Origin: Flagellimonas profundi
Lineage (GTDB): Bacteria; Bacteroidota; Bacteroidia; Flavobacteriales; Flavobacteriaceae
Direction of reading: 5' to 3'
DNA: 64,000 nucleotides
Assembly: GCF_017313275.1 (NCBI RefSeq)
Contig: NZ_JAFLNM010000001.1
Span: forward strand, 1-64,000
Within the stretch, counting starts at the first letter, position 1, and every line of letters begins with the position of its first letter. Below the pieces are notes generated by a model. The model did not search any database. It was not told where the DNA came from and saw only the letters and a list, made by a program, of their open reading frames with translations. The position numbers and the translations under genes are program-made. Below are positions 1 to 7,735 of this stretch, in pieces.

Positions 1-83
1 CGTGGGAGATGACCACGTTGATAGGCCGTAGGTGGAAGTGCAGCGATGCATGCAGCCGAGCGGTACTAATTGCCCGTAAGCTT
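1..83 (+). rRNA. 23S ribosomal RNA, 3' end (partial)
   Basis: The first ~83 bases match the conserved 3' tail of bacterial 23S rRNA, including the helix near GAGCGGTACTAATTGCCC that closes domain VI. The 5' part lies before the window. It is followed in the same direction by a spacer and a 5S gene, the usual rrn order. The exact 3' end is approximate because it is set by pairing with the missing 5' end. Confidence 0.93.
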
Positions 84-216
84 GCGCACCGCCCACTCGG
101 TGGTTCCTTATGAACACCATTCGCTTCGTTGATTCTTCTTTACGGATGCACGCATCCGTCCCAACATATGTCATACTTCGGCCACGCTCAGTGACCGACA
201 ATAAAATATTGAAGAT
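84..216 (+). other. 23S-5S internal transcribed spacer
   Basis: About 130 bases between the rRNAs carry no tRNA and no gene. They hold a perfect small hairpin at 142-159 (ACGGATGC, 2 nt, GCATCCGT) and a weaker one near 87-102 (CACCG/CGGTG). Such spacer helices are commonly part of rRNA processing stems; that role is inferred here. Confidence 0.7.
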
Positions 217-326
217 CTAGGTGGCCATGGCGACGGGGCCCACCCCTTTCCATTCCGAACAGGGAAGTTAAGCCCGTTTGCGCCGATGGTACTGCCACAC
301 CAGGTGGGAGAGTAGGTCGCCGCCTT
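217..326 (+). rRNA. rrf: 5S ribosomal RNA
   Basis: The sequence contains the universal 5S cores CCATTCCGAACAGGGAAGTT and GGGAGAGTAGGTCGCCGCC. Its ends, AGGTGGC and GCCGCCTT, pair to form helix I. The length of about 110 nt is normal. It sits 130 nt after the 23S tail and just before a strong terminator. End positions are good to within a few bases. Confidence 0.95.
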
Positions 327-330
327 CCTC

Positions 331-360
331 AAAGCCCGATACATTGCGTATCGGGCTTTT
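331..360 (+). terminator. rRNA operon terminator
   Basis: Perfect 12-bp inverted repeat AAAGCCCGATAC / GTATCGGGCTTT with a 5-nt loop, followed by a T run (TTTTTTG). It directly follows the 5S gene and is a classical intrinsic terminator. Confidence 0.93.
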
Positions 361-374
361 TTGTTTTTATAGGT

Positions 375-382
375 TATCTTTG
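375..382 (+). promoter_or_regulatory. -7 promoter element for the TrhA gene
   Basis: TATCTTTG is an exact match to the Bacteroidota housekeeping -7 consensus TAnnTTTG. It lies 31 nt before the TTG start and just after the rRNA terminator, so the gene has its own promoter. No convincing -33 TTG is visible. Confidence 0.6.
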
Positions 383-413
383 CACCACGAGAATGTTACC
401 TTAACCAATTCAA

Positions 414-1046
414 TTGAGCACCAAATCCGACCCTATTCTAATTGAAGAAAAACTCAATGCCTATTCCCATGCATTGGGAATAGTACTGGCAGCAATAGGA
501 GGAATATTTCTTTTTCAAAATGATGTAGAAGGCAATCCTTATATGAAAGGAAGTATCATCGCCTATGTAATCTCTTTGATAGTATTGTTTTTAGCTTCTA
601 CCATTTATCATGCAGTAGAAAATCCTAAAATCAAGAAGAAACTCAGAATCCTGGATCACATTAGTATTTATTATTTGATTGCTGGAACGTATACCCCAGT
701 TTGTTTATCAGTGCTGTTACCATCCAAAGGCTGGCTGTTGTTTTATTTAGTTTGGGGAACCGCACTTTTTGGCACTATCCTTAAAATATTCTTCACCGGT
801 AGGTTTGAGGCGTTCTCGCTAGTACTTTATGGGGTAATGGGGTGGCTTATTGTAATTGATTTGTCTTACCTTTTGGATCATATGTCATCCATGGGACTTT
901 TATATCTAGCTTTAGGAGGTGCTTTTTACACCATTGGAATACTTTTCTATGCGGTAAAAAAAATACCATACAATCATTTGATATGGCATTTTTTTGTGTT
1001 AGGTGGTGCGATAAGTCATTGGGCCTTGATTCAAACCTTGATTTAA
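414..1046 (+). CDS. trhA: TrhA/hemolysin III (PAQR) family membrane protein
   Basis: A 210-residue, seven-helix membrane protein of the PAQR/hemolysin III (YqfA, UPF0073) family. Members act in membrane-energy and lipid homeostasis, and the hemolysin name is historical. The family signature is clear: the N-terminal LNAYSHALG, then STIYHAVENP..RILDHISIYYLIAGTYTP, and near the C-terminus IWHFFVLGGAISHW. These supply the Ser, Asp and three His residues that bind zinc in PAQR proteins. The start is TTG at 414. An in-frame ATG at 393 runs into a stop after three codons, so TTG is the only workable start before LNAYSH. The gene stands alone after the rRNA terminator, with a promoter-like TATCTTTG upstream. 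It converges on the ZIP gene with a 44-nt gap. Confidence 0.88.
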   Translation: MSTKSDPILIEEKLNAYSHALGIVLAAIGGIFLFQNDVEGNPYMKGSIIAYVISLIVLFLASTIYHAVENPKIKKKLRILDHISIYYLIAGTYTPVCLSVLLPSKGWLLFYLVWGTALFGTILKIFFTGRFEAFSLVLYGVMGWLIVIDLSYLLDHMSSMGLLYLALGGAFYTIGILFYAVKKIPYNHLIWHFFVLGGAISHWALIQTLI

Positions 1047-1090
1047 GGTACGATTATCGGAGATGTCACGGATAATCTTTTTAAACTATT

Positions 1091-1777
1091 TTACACCAAA
1101 TAGGCAATACCGATTCCCAATATGATCACCACCAGTTTTCGAAGGTTGAAGGCATGCCCTTGTGCACTTTCGAACAAAATAATGGTGGATATATGAAAGA
1201 ATACCCCAATGGCCAACGCAGTAAGTAGATGTCCGTAATTGGCTACTAAAGGTGATGTTGAAATATAGCTTCCCAAAGGAGTCATCAAGGAAAAGGCACC
1301 GACGAACAATAAGACGGTGGGGAATTTCATTTTTGAATTGATCAAAAAGATGCTCAAAATGATGGCTATCGGAATCTTGTGGATGATGATGCCATAAAGA
1401 ATGGAATCGTTGTCATGTATCGGAACTCCTTCAACCAATGCATGTATGGAAAGGCTTAGAAACAACAATGTTGGAAATTTGTTTTCCTTTAAATGTACAT
1501 GCATGTGCCCATGCTCCGCTCCTTTGGAGAAAAATTCCAAGAATACCTGTAGCAATATCCCACCTAAAATATAAAGGGCGATTATTTTTGGGTCATGGCC
1601 ATTATATACATCGGGCAATAGCTCAAAAAACGTAAGTGATAACAGAAATGCACCACTAAAAGCCAGTAAAAGTTTAATGTTGTCAGTGTTCTTTGGTCTG
1701 GTAAACCAAACAAACGCAAACCCGGCCCAAACGGCCACGATGGGGATTATATAGATGATAGCGGCAGGAAAATCCAT
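1091..1777 (-). CDS. ZIP family metal transporter
   Basis: A 228-residue inner-membrane protein with about seven or eight hydrophobic segments. It shows the ZIP signature in helices IV-V: HALVEG (His and Glu metal ligands) followed by IIHKIPIAI. The central loop is rich in His (HGHMHVH) before helix IV, typical of the variable cytoplasmic loop of ZIP transporters. It probably imports Zn2+ or another divalent cation into the cytoplasm; which metal cannot be told from sequence. The gene is divergent from the THUMP methyltransferase, 56 nt away. Its -7 element (1802-1795) forms a perfect dyad with the neighbour's -7 element, so the two promoters are physically locked together. Confidence 0.88.
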   Translation of the reverse strand: MDFPAAIIYIIPIVAVWAGFAFVWFTRPKNTDNIKLLLAFSGAFLLSLTFFELLPDVYNGHDPKIIALYILGGILLQVFLEFFSKGAEHGHMHVHLKENKFPTLLFLSLSIHALVEGVPIHDNDSILYGIIIHKIPIAIILSIFLINSKMKFPTVLLFVGAFSLMTPLGSYISTSPLVANYGHLLTALAIGVFFHISTIILFESAQGHAFNLRKLVVIILGIGIAYLV

Positions 1778-1794
1778 AGTAGGGATTAAAGGAG

Positions 1795-1802
1795 CAAAAA
1801 TA
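1795..1802 (-). promoter_or_regulatory. -7 element of ZIP gene promoter
   Basis: On the minus strand this reads TATTTTTG, an exact TAnnTTTG match, 17 nt before the ZIP ATG. It is the left half of the dyad GCAAAAATA-GCC-TATTTTTGC. Confidence 0.6.
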
Positions 1803-1805
1803 GCC

Positions 1806-1813
1806 TATTTTTG
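1806..1813 (+). promoter_or_regulatory. -7 element of THUMP methyltransferase promoter
   Basis: TATTTTTG is an exact TAnnTTTG match 20 nt before the ATG at 1834. It is the right half of a perfect dyad with the divergent ZIP promoter; only three bases separate the two elements. Confidence 0.6.
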
Positions 1814-1833
1814 CGGAAAGTTTTTAAGATAGT

Positions 1834-2997
1834 ATGGCAGGAAATTTTAAAATGATGGCGAAAACCCTTTACGGATTTGAACCGATTTTGGCGAAGGAAC
1901 TACGTAATTTGGGTGCTGGGCATGTGGAAGAAGGAGTACGGAATGTGACTTTTGAAGGGGATACGGGGTTTATGTATAAGGCCAATCTTTGTCTTAGGAC
2001 GGCATTGAAGGTGTTTAAGCCCATTAAAACATTTAGGGTTTTTAATGAAAAAGACTTGTACAGGCATATTTATGATTTGGATTGGCCCGATATGTTTGAT
2101 GTGGAAAAAACTTTTGCCATTGACAGTATAGCCAATACAGAGGTTTTTGATAACTCCATGTTTGTTTCCTTAAAAGCAAAAGATGCCATTGTGGACAAGT
2201 TTAGGGCAGTGGTTCGTGATCGTCCCAACGTAAAGACCCAAGATCCAGACATCCGAATCAATATCCATATTTATAAAAACACTTGTACGGTATCATTGGA
2301 CAGTTCTGGGAATTCGCTTCATCAGAGAGGCTACCGTATTTTGACCAATATTGCACCGATAAATGAAGTGTTGGCCGCCGGTCTCTTACTTAAAAGCGGT
2401 TGGGATGGTCAAACGGATTTTTTTGATCCCATGTGCGGTAGCGGAACCTTTTTGATCGAAGCGGCCATGATTGCCTGCAACATTCCGGTAAACATTAACA
2501 GGGAGTCGTATGCATTTATGCATTGGAACGACTACGACGCTGAGCTGCACGATAAAATTGTTGATGCAAGTTTAAAAAAGGTCAGGGAATTCCATCATAA
2601 AATTATTGGGTATGACAAGGCTCCTTCGGCTGTACGAAAAACCCAAGAAAACGTGGACCATGCGAACTTGTCGGATTATATAACCGTGGAACGTAAAGAC
2701 TTTTTTAGGGCGGACAAGCCTGTTGAGGGAAAGCTTCACATGGTGTTCAACCCACCATACGGGGAGCGATTGCCCATTGATATGGAGATTTTCTATGGAA
2801 AAATTGGGGATACCCTTAAACAAGTTTATCCAGGCACTGAGGCGTGGTTGATTACGTCTAATTTGGAGGCGTTAAAACATGTTGGTTTAAAGCCTTCCAA
2901 AAAAATAAAGACCTTTAATGGAAAGTTGGAGGCAAGGTTGGTGAAGTACGATATTTATGAAGGTACTAAAAAAGCTAAAAAACTAGACCGCAATTAG
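1834..2997 (+). CDS. THUMP-domain SAM-dependent RNA methyltransferase (RlmL-N-like)
   Basis: A 387-residue cytoplasmic RNA methyltransferase of the UPF0020/YcbY N-half type. The N-terminal part (about 1-160) is a ferredoxin-like plus THUMP RNA-binding region. The C-terminal half is a Rossmann methyltransferase with DPMCGSGTFLIEAAMIA (SAM motif I/X region) and the catalytic FNPPYGERL, the N-P-P-Y form used by N-methylating enzymes. It most likely makes m2G in 23S rRNA (the RlmL reaction at G2445 in E. coli), but the E. coli enzyme is a fusion with RlmK and this one is not. The site is therefore inferred. Its promoter dyad is shared with the divergent ZIP gene. A terminator at 3116-3141 follows. 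Confidence 0.88.
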   Translation: MAGNFKMMAKTLYGFEPILAKELRNLGAGHVEEGVRNVTFEGDTGFMYKANLCLRTALKVFKPIKTFRVFNEKDLYRHIYDLDWPDMFDVEKTFAIDSIANTEVFDNSMFVSLKAKDAIVDKFRAVVRDRPNVKTQDPDIRINIHIYKNTCTVSLDSSGNSLHQRGYRILTNIAPINEVLAAGLLLKSGWDGQTDFFDPMCGSGTFLIEAAMIACNIPVNINRESYAFMHWNDYDAELHDKIVDASLKKVREFHHKIIGYDKAPSAVRKTQENVDHANLSDYITVERKDFFRADKPVEGKLHMVFNPPYGERLPIDMEIFYGKIGDTLKQVYPGTEAWLITSNLEALKHVGLKPSKKIKTFNGKLEARLVKYDIYEGTKKAKKLDRN

Positions 2998-3115
2998 TTG
3001 TGTATGCAACAAAAAAACAAAGGTTTGTCTTAAAATAGAGTTGGATGAAGCTAAAAGAAATGTTTAGATTTGAAGATGTGTTTAAAACACGACTAACTAA
3101 CTCAACCAAATTTAC

Positions 3116-3141
3116 AAAAGGAGTCCTTTGAGGCTCCTTTT
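3116..3141 (+). terminator. Intrinsic terminator between convergent genes
   Basis: AAAAGGAGTC and GGCTCCTTTT pair (one T-G wobble) around a 6-nt loop, followed by TATTTTT. It ends the THUMP methyltransferase transcript and overlaps the stop codon of the convergent VOC gene. Confidence 0.75.
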
Positions 3142-3481
3142 ATTTTTCTGACCAAATGGCCAGCTCGTTGCCGGATGGATCCTTAAAATGGAATCTTTTT
3201 CCACCTGGGAATTCAAAAATTTCTTTGCTAATAATACCTCCAGCAGTTATTACTTTTTCCTGGATTTCTTCCAGGTCTTCGTAATAGAGTACAACAAGTA
3301 CGCCATTGACGATGGGACCTTTGGTCAATTCAAACCCCCCGGCAACACCTATTTTGGAAAATGATGTGTAGTTTGGACCGTAATCGGTAAACGACCAGCC
3401 AAAGGCATTGGAGTAGAACGCTTTCGTTTTCTCAATATCCGTGGTCCTAAACTCGATGTAATCGATGGGAGCAGTCTTCAT
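3140..3481 (-). CDS. VOC (glyoxalase/bleomycin-resistance fold) protein
   Basis: A 113-residue single VOC domain made of two beta-alpha-beta-beta-beta modules. It begins with IDYIEFRTTDIEKTKAFYSNAFGWSF, the standard first module, and ends with GGKRFHFKDPSGNELAIWSE, the standard second-module ending. Such small VOC proteins are dimeric metalloenzymes or ligand-binding proteins; the substrate cannot be predicted. It is the last gene of a probable minus-strand transcription unit, one nucleotide after the DUF6048 gene. Confidence 0.85.
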   Translation of the reverse strand: MKTAPIDYIEFRTTDIEKTKAFYSNAFGWSFTDYGPNYTSFSKIGVAGGFELTKGPIVNGVLVVLYYEDLEEIQEKVITAGGIISKEIFEFPGGKRFHFKDPSGNELAIWSEK

Positions 3482-3482
3482 A

Positions 3483-4238
3483 TTATTGTCCGTTTTCTTC
3501 TTTCATCTTTTTTGATTTTTTGTACAGTGGGATAAAGTAAGAAATGGAATAGTTATAATTAACACCAAAATTACTACCGTCGGTAACCTTATTGAATCCA
3601 GGAATCCATAGGTTGGGGAATTGTTCATCTTCTGAATTGGTGATCAAAAAGCCCAATCTTGCACTCATGCCCACAAAAATATTAGCAAACAATTCCACTT
3701 TGGCGCCTACAACAAATTCAAGCCATGAAGCGGAAAGTCCGCTAAACTCCCTATTGGGGTTCGAACCGGGCAAAAAATCCGAATTAAAAAACCGACCTGT
3801 TTCATAAAGGCTGTAATCGTACAAAGTGTGGTTGAAACTGGCTACGGCATATCGTCCGCCAATCGTGATTGCGTTGTTCATACCGAACCAATTGTCGTAT
3901 GTATTTAAATCAACTCCAGCTTTAATGTAGCTGCCAGAGGTTTCATAATCATACAAAAGGGTATTGTTTAAGGTCTCATCCTGTCTTTTGGTCTCATTCC
4001 CAATTTCTGCAGCCAGATATAATTTGTGGGTAAGCCTATAGTCACCCACTAATTCGAGTCCGGTATAATCCTCATCAATAAAAGAGAGCACTAGTTTACT
4101 AATATCCGCACCAACACGTAGACCATATTCATCTTTGTACTCTATCGTATCCTTTTGTTGTAGATCGATAGGTTCGCTTTGTGCCTGAACAACAAAGGGA
4201 AGCATAGTTATAAGAATGCTAATGAAATATTTTGACAT
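3483..4238 (-). CDS. DUF6048 family outer-surface protein
   Basis: A 251-residue exported protein with an N-terminal signal peptide (ISILITMLPFVVQAQ). The rest looks like a beta-barrel: short alternating hydrophobic/aromatic strands such as YRLTHKLYLAAEIGNET, a GGRYAVASF strand and a late strand NYSISYFIPLY. I recognise it as the DUF6048 type, which in flavobacteria sits next to a DUF6452 protein and rlmD, as here. It overlaps the DUF6452 gene by 20 nt, suggesting translational coupling. A short Lys/Glu-rich C-terminal tail (KKSKKMKEENGQ) follows the last strand. Function unknown; probably outer membrane. Confidence 0.75.
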   Translation of the reverse strand: MSKYFISILITMLPFVVQAQSEPIDLQQKDTIEYKDEYGLRVGADISKLVLSFIDEDYTGLELVGDYRLTHKLYLAAEIGNETKRQDETLNNTLLYDYETSGSYIKAGVDLNTYDNWFGMNNAITIGGRYAVASFNHTLYDYSLYETGRFFNSDFLPGSNPNREFSGLSASWLEFVVGAKVELFANIFVGMSARLGFLITNSEDEQFPNLWIPGFNKVTDGSNFGVNYNYSISYFIPLYKKSKKMKEENGQ

Positions 4239-4737
4239 GGATGTTATTGGTATTTTCTACGTTGGGTTCGACAACTGTAATATCTTGGATCCAGTTTTCA
4301 GCACTTTCGGAGACGGAAACGGATATATTGTTGTAATTGGCCACAAATCCGCACGCTCGTGAAACAAAAGCTTCGCCCAGATCATAAGAAATGGTCAAGG
4401 TGTCTATGTTACCAGTTTCCTCCCCAGTATCGGCATCATCCTGGGAACTGGAAATGATTTGATACGTTGTGGCTATGGCATTGCTTCTTAAAGGTACTTG
4501 AAGTGAATCTGGGGAGTTTGATCTATCACCAAATGATTCATTGGTTAAAACACTATCTATATCGATACTCTTTATGCGTACGGATGGAACTCTTTTGAAG
4601 GCCGTTGTATCCTCAATATCATAAAAACCGATGACCAATAGCGGGGTATCGCCATCAACACAAATATCATCCTTTTCGCAGGATGACACATAAAAAAGTA
4701 TAAATGCAATAAGTAGGATGGGGATTATCTTTTTCAT
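4219..4737 (-). CDS. DUF6452 family lipoprotein
   Basis: A 172-residue probable lipoprotein. The signal IPILLIAFILFYVSSC ends in a lipobox (VSSC, Cys about residue 20), followed by acidic residues EKDD. The mature part starts CVDGDTPLLVIGFYD and is predicted mostly beta. It matches the DUF6452 family, normally found between rlmD and a DUF6048 gene, the order seen here. It lies 31 nt downstream of rlmD and overlaps the DUF6048 gene by 20 nt, so the three genes are probably one operon. Why two envelope proteins travel with an rRNA methyltransferase is unknown. Confidence 0.76.
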   Translation of the reverse strand: MKKIIPILLIAFILFYVSSCEKDDICVDGDTPLLVIGFYDIEDTTAFKRVPSVRIKSIDIDSVLTNESFGDRSNSPDSLQVPLRSNAIATTYQIISSSQDDADTGEETGNIDTLTISYDLGEAFVSRACGFVANYNNISVSVSESAENWIQDITVVEPNVENTNNIHVKIFH

Positions 4738-4768
4738 TATGGTTGCCTAAGGGTTTTAATTCGAAAAA

Positions 4769-6181
4769 CTACACCCGTTTTTCCAAAAGTACAACATTTT
4801 CAACGTGGTGCGTTTGAGGAAACATATCTACAGGTTGCACCTTTGTCACGGCATACTGTTCTTTCATTAGTGCTAAATCGCGTGCTTGGGTTGCACTATT
4901 GCAGCTTACGTACACAATTTTTGGTGCCGCTACCTGCAACAATTGCTCAACAACCTGTTTGTGCATCCCATCGCGTGGAGGGTCGGTAATGATTACATCG
5001 GGTTGACCGTGTTCCGAAATAAAATCATCATTGAACACATTTTTCATGTCGCCGACATAAAAATCCACATTGGAGATATGGTTGTGCAAGGCATTTGCTT
5101 TGGCGTCTTCAATGGCTTCGGGAACAGATTCCACCCCGACCACTTTTTTGGCGTTTTTGGCCACAAATTGCGCAATGGTTCCTGTTCCTGTGTAAAGATC
5201 GTAAACCAGTTCATCACCTGTTAGTCCTGCAAAATCCCTAGCTACTTTATAAAGCTCGTAGGCTTGGGCCGAATTGGTCTGATAAAAAGATTTTGCATTG
5301 ATTTTGAACTGTAGCCCTTCCATTTCCTCGAAAATATGGTCGCGACCTGCAAAACAGATTACTTCTTGGTCGTAAATGGTATCGTTTCCTTTGGAATTGA
5401 TGACATATAACAAGGAAGTGATCTCTGGGAATTTTTCCTTTACATGGTTCAGCAGAAGTGCCCTAGTTTCTTCATCATCTTCAAAGAATTGGATAAGTAC
5501 CATTATTTCTCCAGTGGAGGATGTACGAATCATCAAAGTTCTTAACAGCCCTTCTTGCTTTCTTGGGTTAAAAAAGGACAATCCATTTTCGTTGGCAAAG
5601 TTTTTAACCTCCAATCGTATGGCGTTGGACGGGTCCTGCTGCAGATGACATTTTTTAATATCCAGAATTTTGTCCCACATGCCCGGAATATGGAAACCCA
5701 GGGCATTTCTGTCCTCAATCTCCTCGTCCGAATTTATTTCTTCCTGCGTTAACCACCGACTATCCGAAAAAGAGAACTCCATTTTGTTCCTATAGAAATA
5801 TTGTTCTTCGGACCCTATTATCGGAGTGGTCTCGGGCAATTCCAAATTGCCTATGCGTTTGAGGTTGTTCTCCACCTCTTTTTGTTTAAAATAAAGTTGG
5901 TGTTCGTAGCCCATATGTTGCCATTTGCATCCACCGCAAGTGCCAAAGTGCTGGCAAACAGGTTCCGTTCTTTTATCGGAAAGGGTGTGGAATTTGGTAG
6001 CAACCCCTTCAAAATAGGCTTTTCGTTTTTTGGTGGTCATCACGTCCACCACATCACCGGGCACTGCATTGGTCAAAAAAATTACTCGTCCGTCCGGGGC
6101 TTTCCCTACGGATTTTCCTTTTGCTCCGGCATCGACCACTTCTACGTTTTCAAACGTTTTTCTCCTTCTGTTTTTACGCAT
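4769..6181 (-). CDS. rlmD: 23S rRNA (uracil-1939-C5)-methyltransferase RlmD
   Basis: A 470-residue cytoplasmic enzyme that makes m5U1939 in 23S rRNA with SAM. Residues about 8-65 are a TRAM RNA-binding domain. Cys76, Cys82 and Cys85 (CQHFGTCGGC), with a fourth Cys in IKKCHLQ, form the [4Fe-4S] site of the RumA/RlmD family. The methyltransferase domain shows YDLYTGTGTIAQF (SAM), ITDPPRDG and the nucleophile motif IVYVSCNSATQARDL, then the C-terminal DMFPQTHHVE with its catalytic Glu. Length and all key residues are normal. The -7 element ends four nucleotides before the ATG, so its mRNA is probably leaderless. Confidence 0.95.
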   Translation of the reverse strand: MRKNRRRKTFENVEVVDAGAKGKSVGKAPDGRVIFLTNAVPGDVVDVMTTKKRKAYFEGVATKFHTLSDKRTEPVCQHFGTCGGCKWQHMGYEHQLYFKQKEVENNLKRIGNLELPETTPIIGSEEQYFYRNKMEFSFSDSRWLTQEEINSDEEIEDRNALGFHIPGMWDKILDIKKCHLQQDPSNAIRLEVKNFANENGLSFFNPRKQEGLLRTLMIRTSSTGEIMVLIQFFEDDEETRALLLNHVKEKFPEITSLLYVINSKGNDTIYDQEVICFAGRDHIFEEMEGLQFKINAKSFYQTNSAQAYELYKVARDFAGLTGDELVYDLYTGTGTIAQFVAKNAKKVVGVESVPEAIEDAKANALHNHISNVDFYVGDMKNVFNDDFISEHGQPDVIITDPPRDGMHKQVVEQLLQVAAPKIVYVSCNSATQARDLALMKEQYAVTKVQPVDMFPQTHHVENVVLLEKRV

Positions 6182-6185
6182 GCCG

Positions 6186-6193
6186 CAAAAGTA
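6186..6193 (-). promoter_or_regulatory. -7 element of rlmD, placed for leaderless mRNA
   Basis: The minus strand reads TACTTTTG, an exact TAnnTTTG match, then CGGC and the ATG start. With the usual start point about 5-7 nt after the element, transcription would begin at or next to the A of ATG. No -33 TTG is visible. Confidence 0.55.
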
Positions 6194-6416
6194 AGTTCTT
6201 TTTGGTATTTCACAGAACGCAGGCTCTTAAATTGCATGTAAACTTTAATTGAATACTGGGGGAATCGTCTTTGGAAAAATTACGTTTTCATCAATTAATT
6301 TGTAATTTGCGGGCACTCCAAGGGATGATTTCTCTCCCACGCTGCTTTTTCGAGACTTCGAAAGAATAAAGGTACAGTAGGAATGGTTATTTTATCAATT
6401 TTAATCATTTAATGAA

Positions 6417-7703
6417 ATGGCTGTTTTAGAGCATTTAACATCGCAGCAAGCGATAGATTTGGAAAACAAGTACGGAGCACATAACTACCACCCACTTCCT
6501 GTGGTTTTGAGCAAAGGTGAAGGTGTTTATGTGTGGGATGTGGAAGGAAAAAAATACTATGATTTTCTCTCTGCGTATTCTGCCGTGAACCAAGGACATT
6601 GTCACCCAAAAATTGTTGGGGCCATGGTAGAGCAGGCAAAAACACTGACCTTGACTTCACGCGCTTTTTACAATGATATGTTGGGGAAGTATGAAAAATA
6701 TGCCACTGAAACCTTTGGTTTTGACAAGTTGTTGCCCATGAACACAGGGGCTGAAGCTGTAGAGACCGCCCTGAAAGTATGTAGAAGATGGGCTTACCAG
6801 AAGAAAGGCATTCCAGAGAACCAAGCCAAAGTGATTGTATGCGAGAACAACTTTCACGGCAGGACAACCACTATTATTTCCTTTTCCAATGACGAAGTGG
6901 CAAGGGAAAACTATGGCCCATACACCGAGGGATTTGTAAAAATCGAATATGATAATTTGACAGCGTTGGAGAATGCCCTTAAGAGCAATCCACACGTTGC
7001 CGGTTTCTTGGTGGAACCGATTCAGGGTGAAGCAGGTGTTTATGTGCCATCCGAAGGTTATTTGAAAGGGGCGAAGGCCCTTTGTGAAAAATACAATGTG
7101 CTTTTTATCGCTGACGAGGTACAGACGGGTATTGCCAGAACGGGAAGGTTACTCGCCACTTGTGGCAATTGTAGTTGTGAGGATAAAAACTGTAGCGGTA
7201 CACCGGATGTGAAACCCGATATCTTGATACTGGGCAAGGCCCTATCGGGAGGGGTATATCCTGTATCGGGCGTTTTGGCCAACGACGATATTATGGAGGT
7301 GATCACCCCTGGTAGCCACGGGAGTACTTTTGGAGGAAATCCTGTCGCTGCTGCGGTAAGTACAGCGGCTTTGGAGGTGATCAAAGAAGAAAACCTGGCC
7401 CAGAATGCCGAGGAATTGGGCGAACTGTTCCGTGAAGAACTGAACAAGTTTATCCCTACTTGCGATTTGGTCGTGAAGGTGAGGGGCAAGGGGCTATTGA
7501 ATGCGATCGTGATAAACGATACGGAGGAAAGTTCCACTGCATGGGATATATGTATAGCGCTTAAGGAAAACGGTTTGTTGGCCAAGCCTACTCACGGCAA
7601 TATCATACGATTTGCACCACCTTTGGTAATGAACCGCGAACAACTGATGGATTGTGTGTCCATAATTGTAAGAACTTTGAAAGATTTTGAAGTAAAAGCT
7701 TAA
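6417..7703 (+). CDS. rocD: Ornithine--oxo-acid aminotransferase
   Basis: A 428-residue class III PLP aminotransferase that converts ornithine plus 2-oxoglutarate to glutamate-semialdehyde and glutamate, linking arginine breakdown with proline. Diagnostic parts: LLPMNTGAEAVETALKVCRRW, NNFHGRTT, the cofactor Asp233 in IADEVQTGIARTG and the Schiff-base Lys274 in LILGKALSGG. Between RTGRLLAT and PDVKPD it carries a short cysteine-rich insert with Cys249, 252, 254 and 259, which could bind a metal; see findings. The start ATG follows an AT-rich 5' region with only imperfect promoter matches (near TTAATTTG, TAATTTGC). A strong bidirectional terminator separates it from the convergent protease gene. 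Confidence 0.94.
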   Translation: MAVLEHLTSQQAIDLENKYGAHNYHPLPVVLSKGEGVYVWDVEGKKYYDFLSAYSAVNQGHCHPKIVGAMVEQAKTLTLTSRAFYNDMLGKYEKYATETFGFDKLLPMNTGAEAVETALKVCRRWAYQKKGIPENQAKVIVCENNFHGRTTTIISFSNDEVARENYGPYTEGFVKIEYDNLTALENALKSNPHVAGFLVEPIQGEAGVYVPSEGYLKGAKALCEKYNVLFIADEVQTGIARTGRLLATCGNCSCEDKNCSGTPDVKPDILILGKALSGGVYPVSGVLANDDIMEVITPGSHGSTFGGNPVAAAVSTAALEVIKEENLAQNAEELGELFREELNKFIPTCDLVVKVRGKGLLNAIVINDTEESSTAWDICIALKENGLLAKPTHGNIIRFAPPLVMNREQLMDCVSIIVRTLKDFEVKA

Positions 7704-7709
7704 ATAAAG

Positions 7710-7729
7710 ACCGGGGCAACTGCCCCGGT
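7710..7729. terminator. Bidirectional terminator rocD / protease
   Basis: ACCGGGGC and GCCCCGGT pair around AACT; TTTTC follows on the plus strand and TCTTTATTT on the minus strand. It serves both convergent genes. Confidence 0.88.
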
Positions 7730-7735
7730 TTTCAA

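Noticed and set aside
142..159. Terminator or regulatory hairpin in the rRNA spacer
   Set aside because: No T run; more likely an rRNA-processing stem.
414..1046. Hemolysin
   Set aside because: The hemolysin III name is historical; the zinc-binding PAQR pattern points to a membrane-homeostasis protein, not a toxin.
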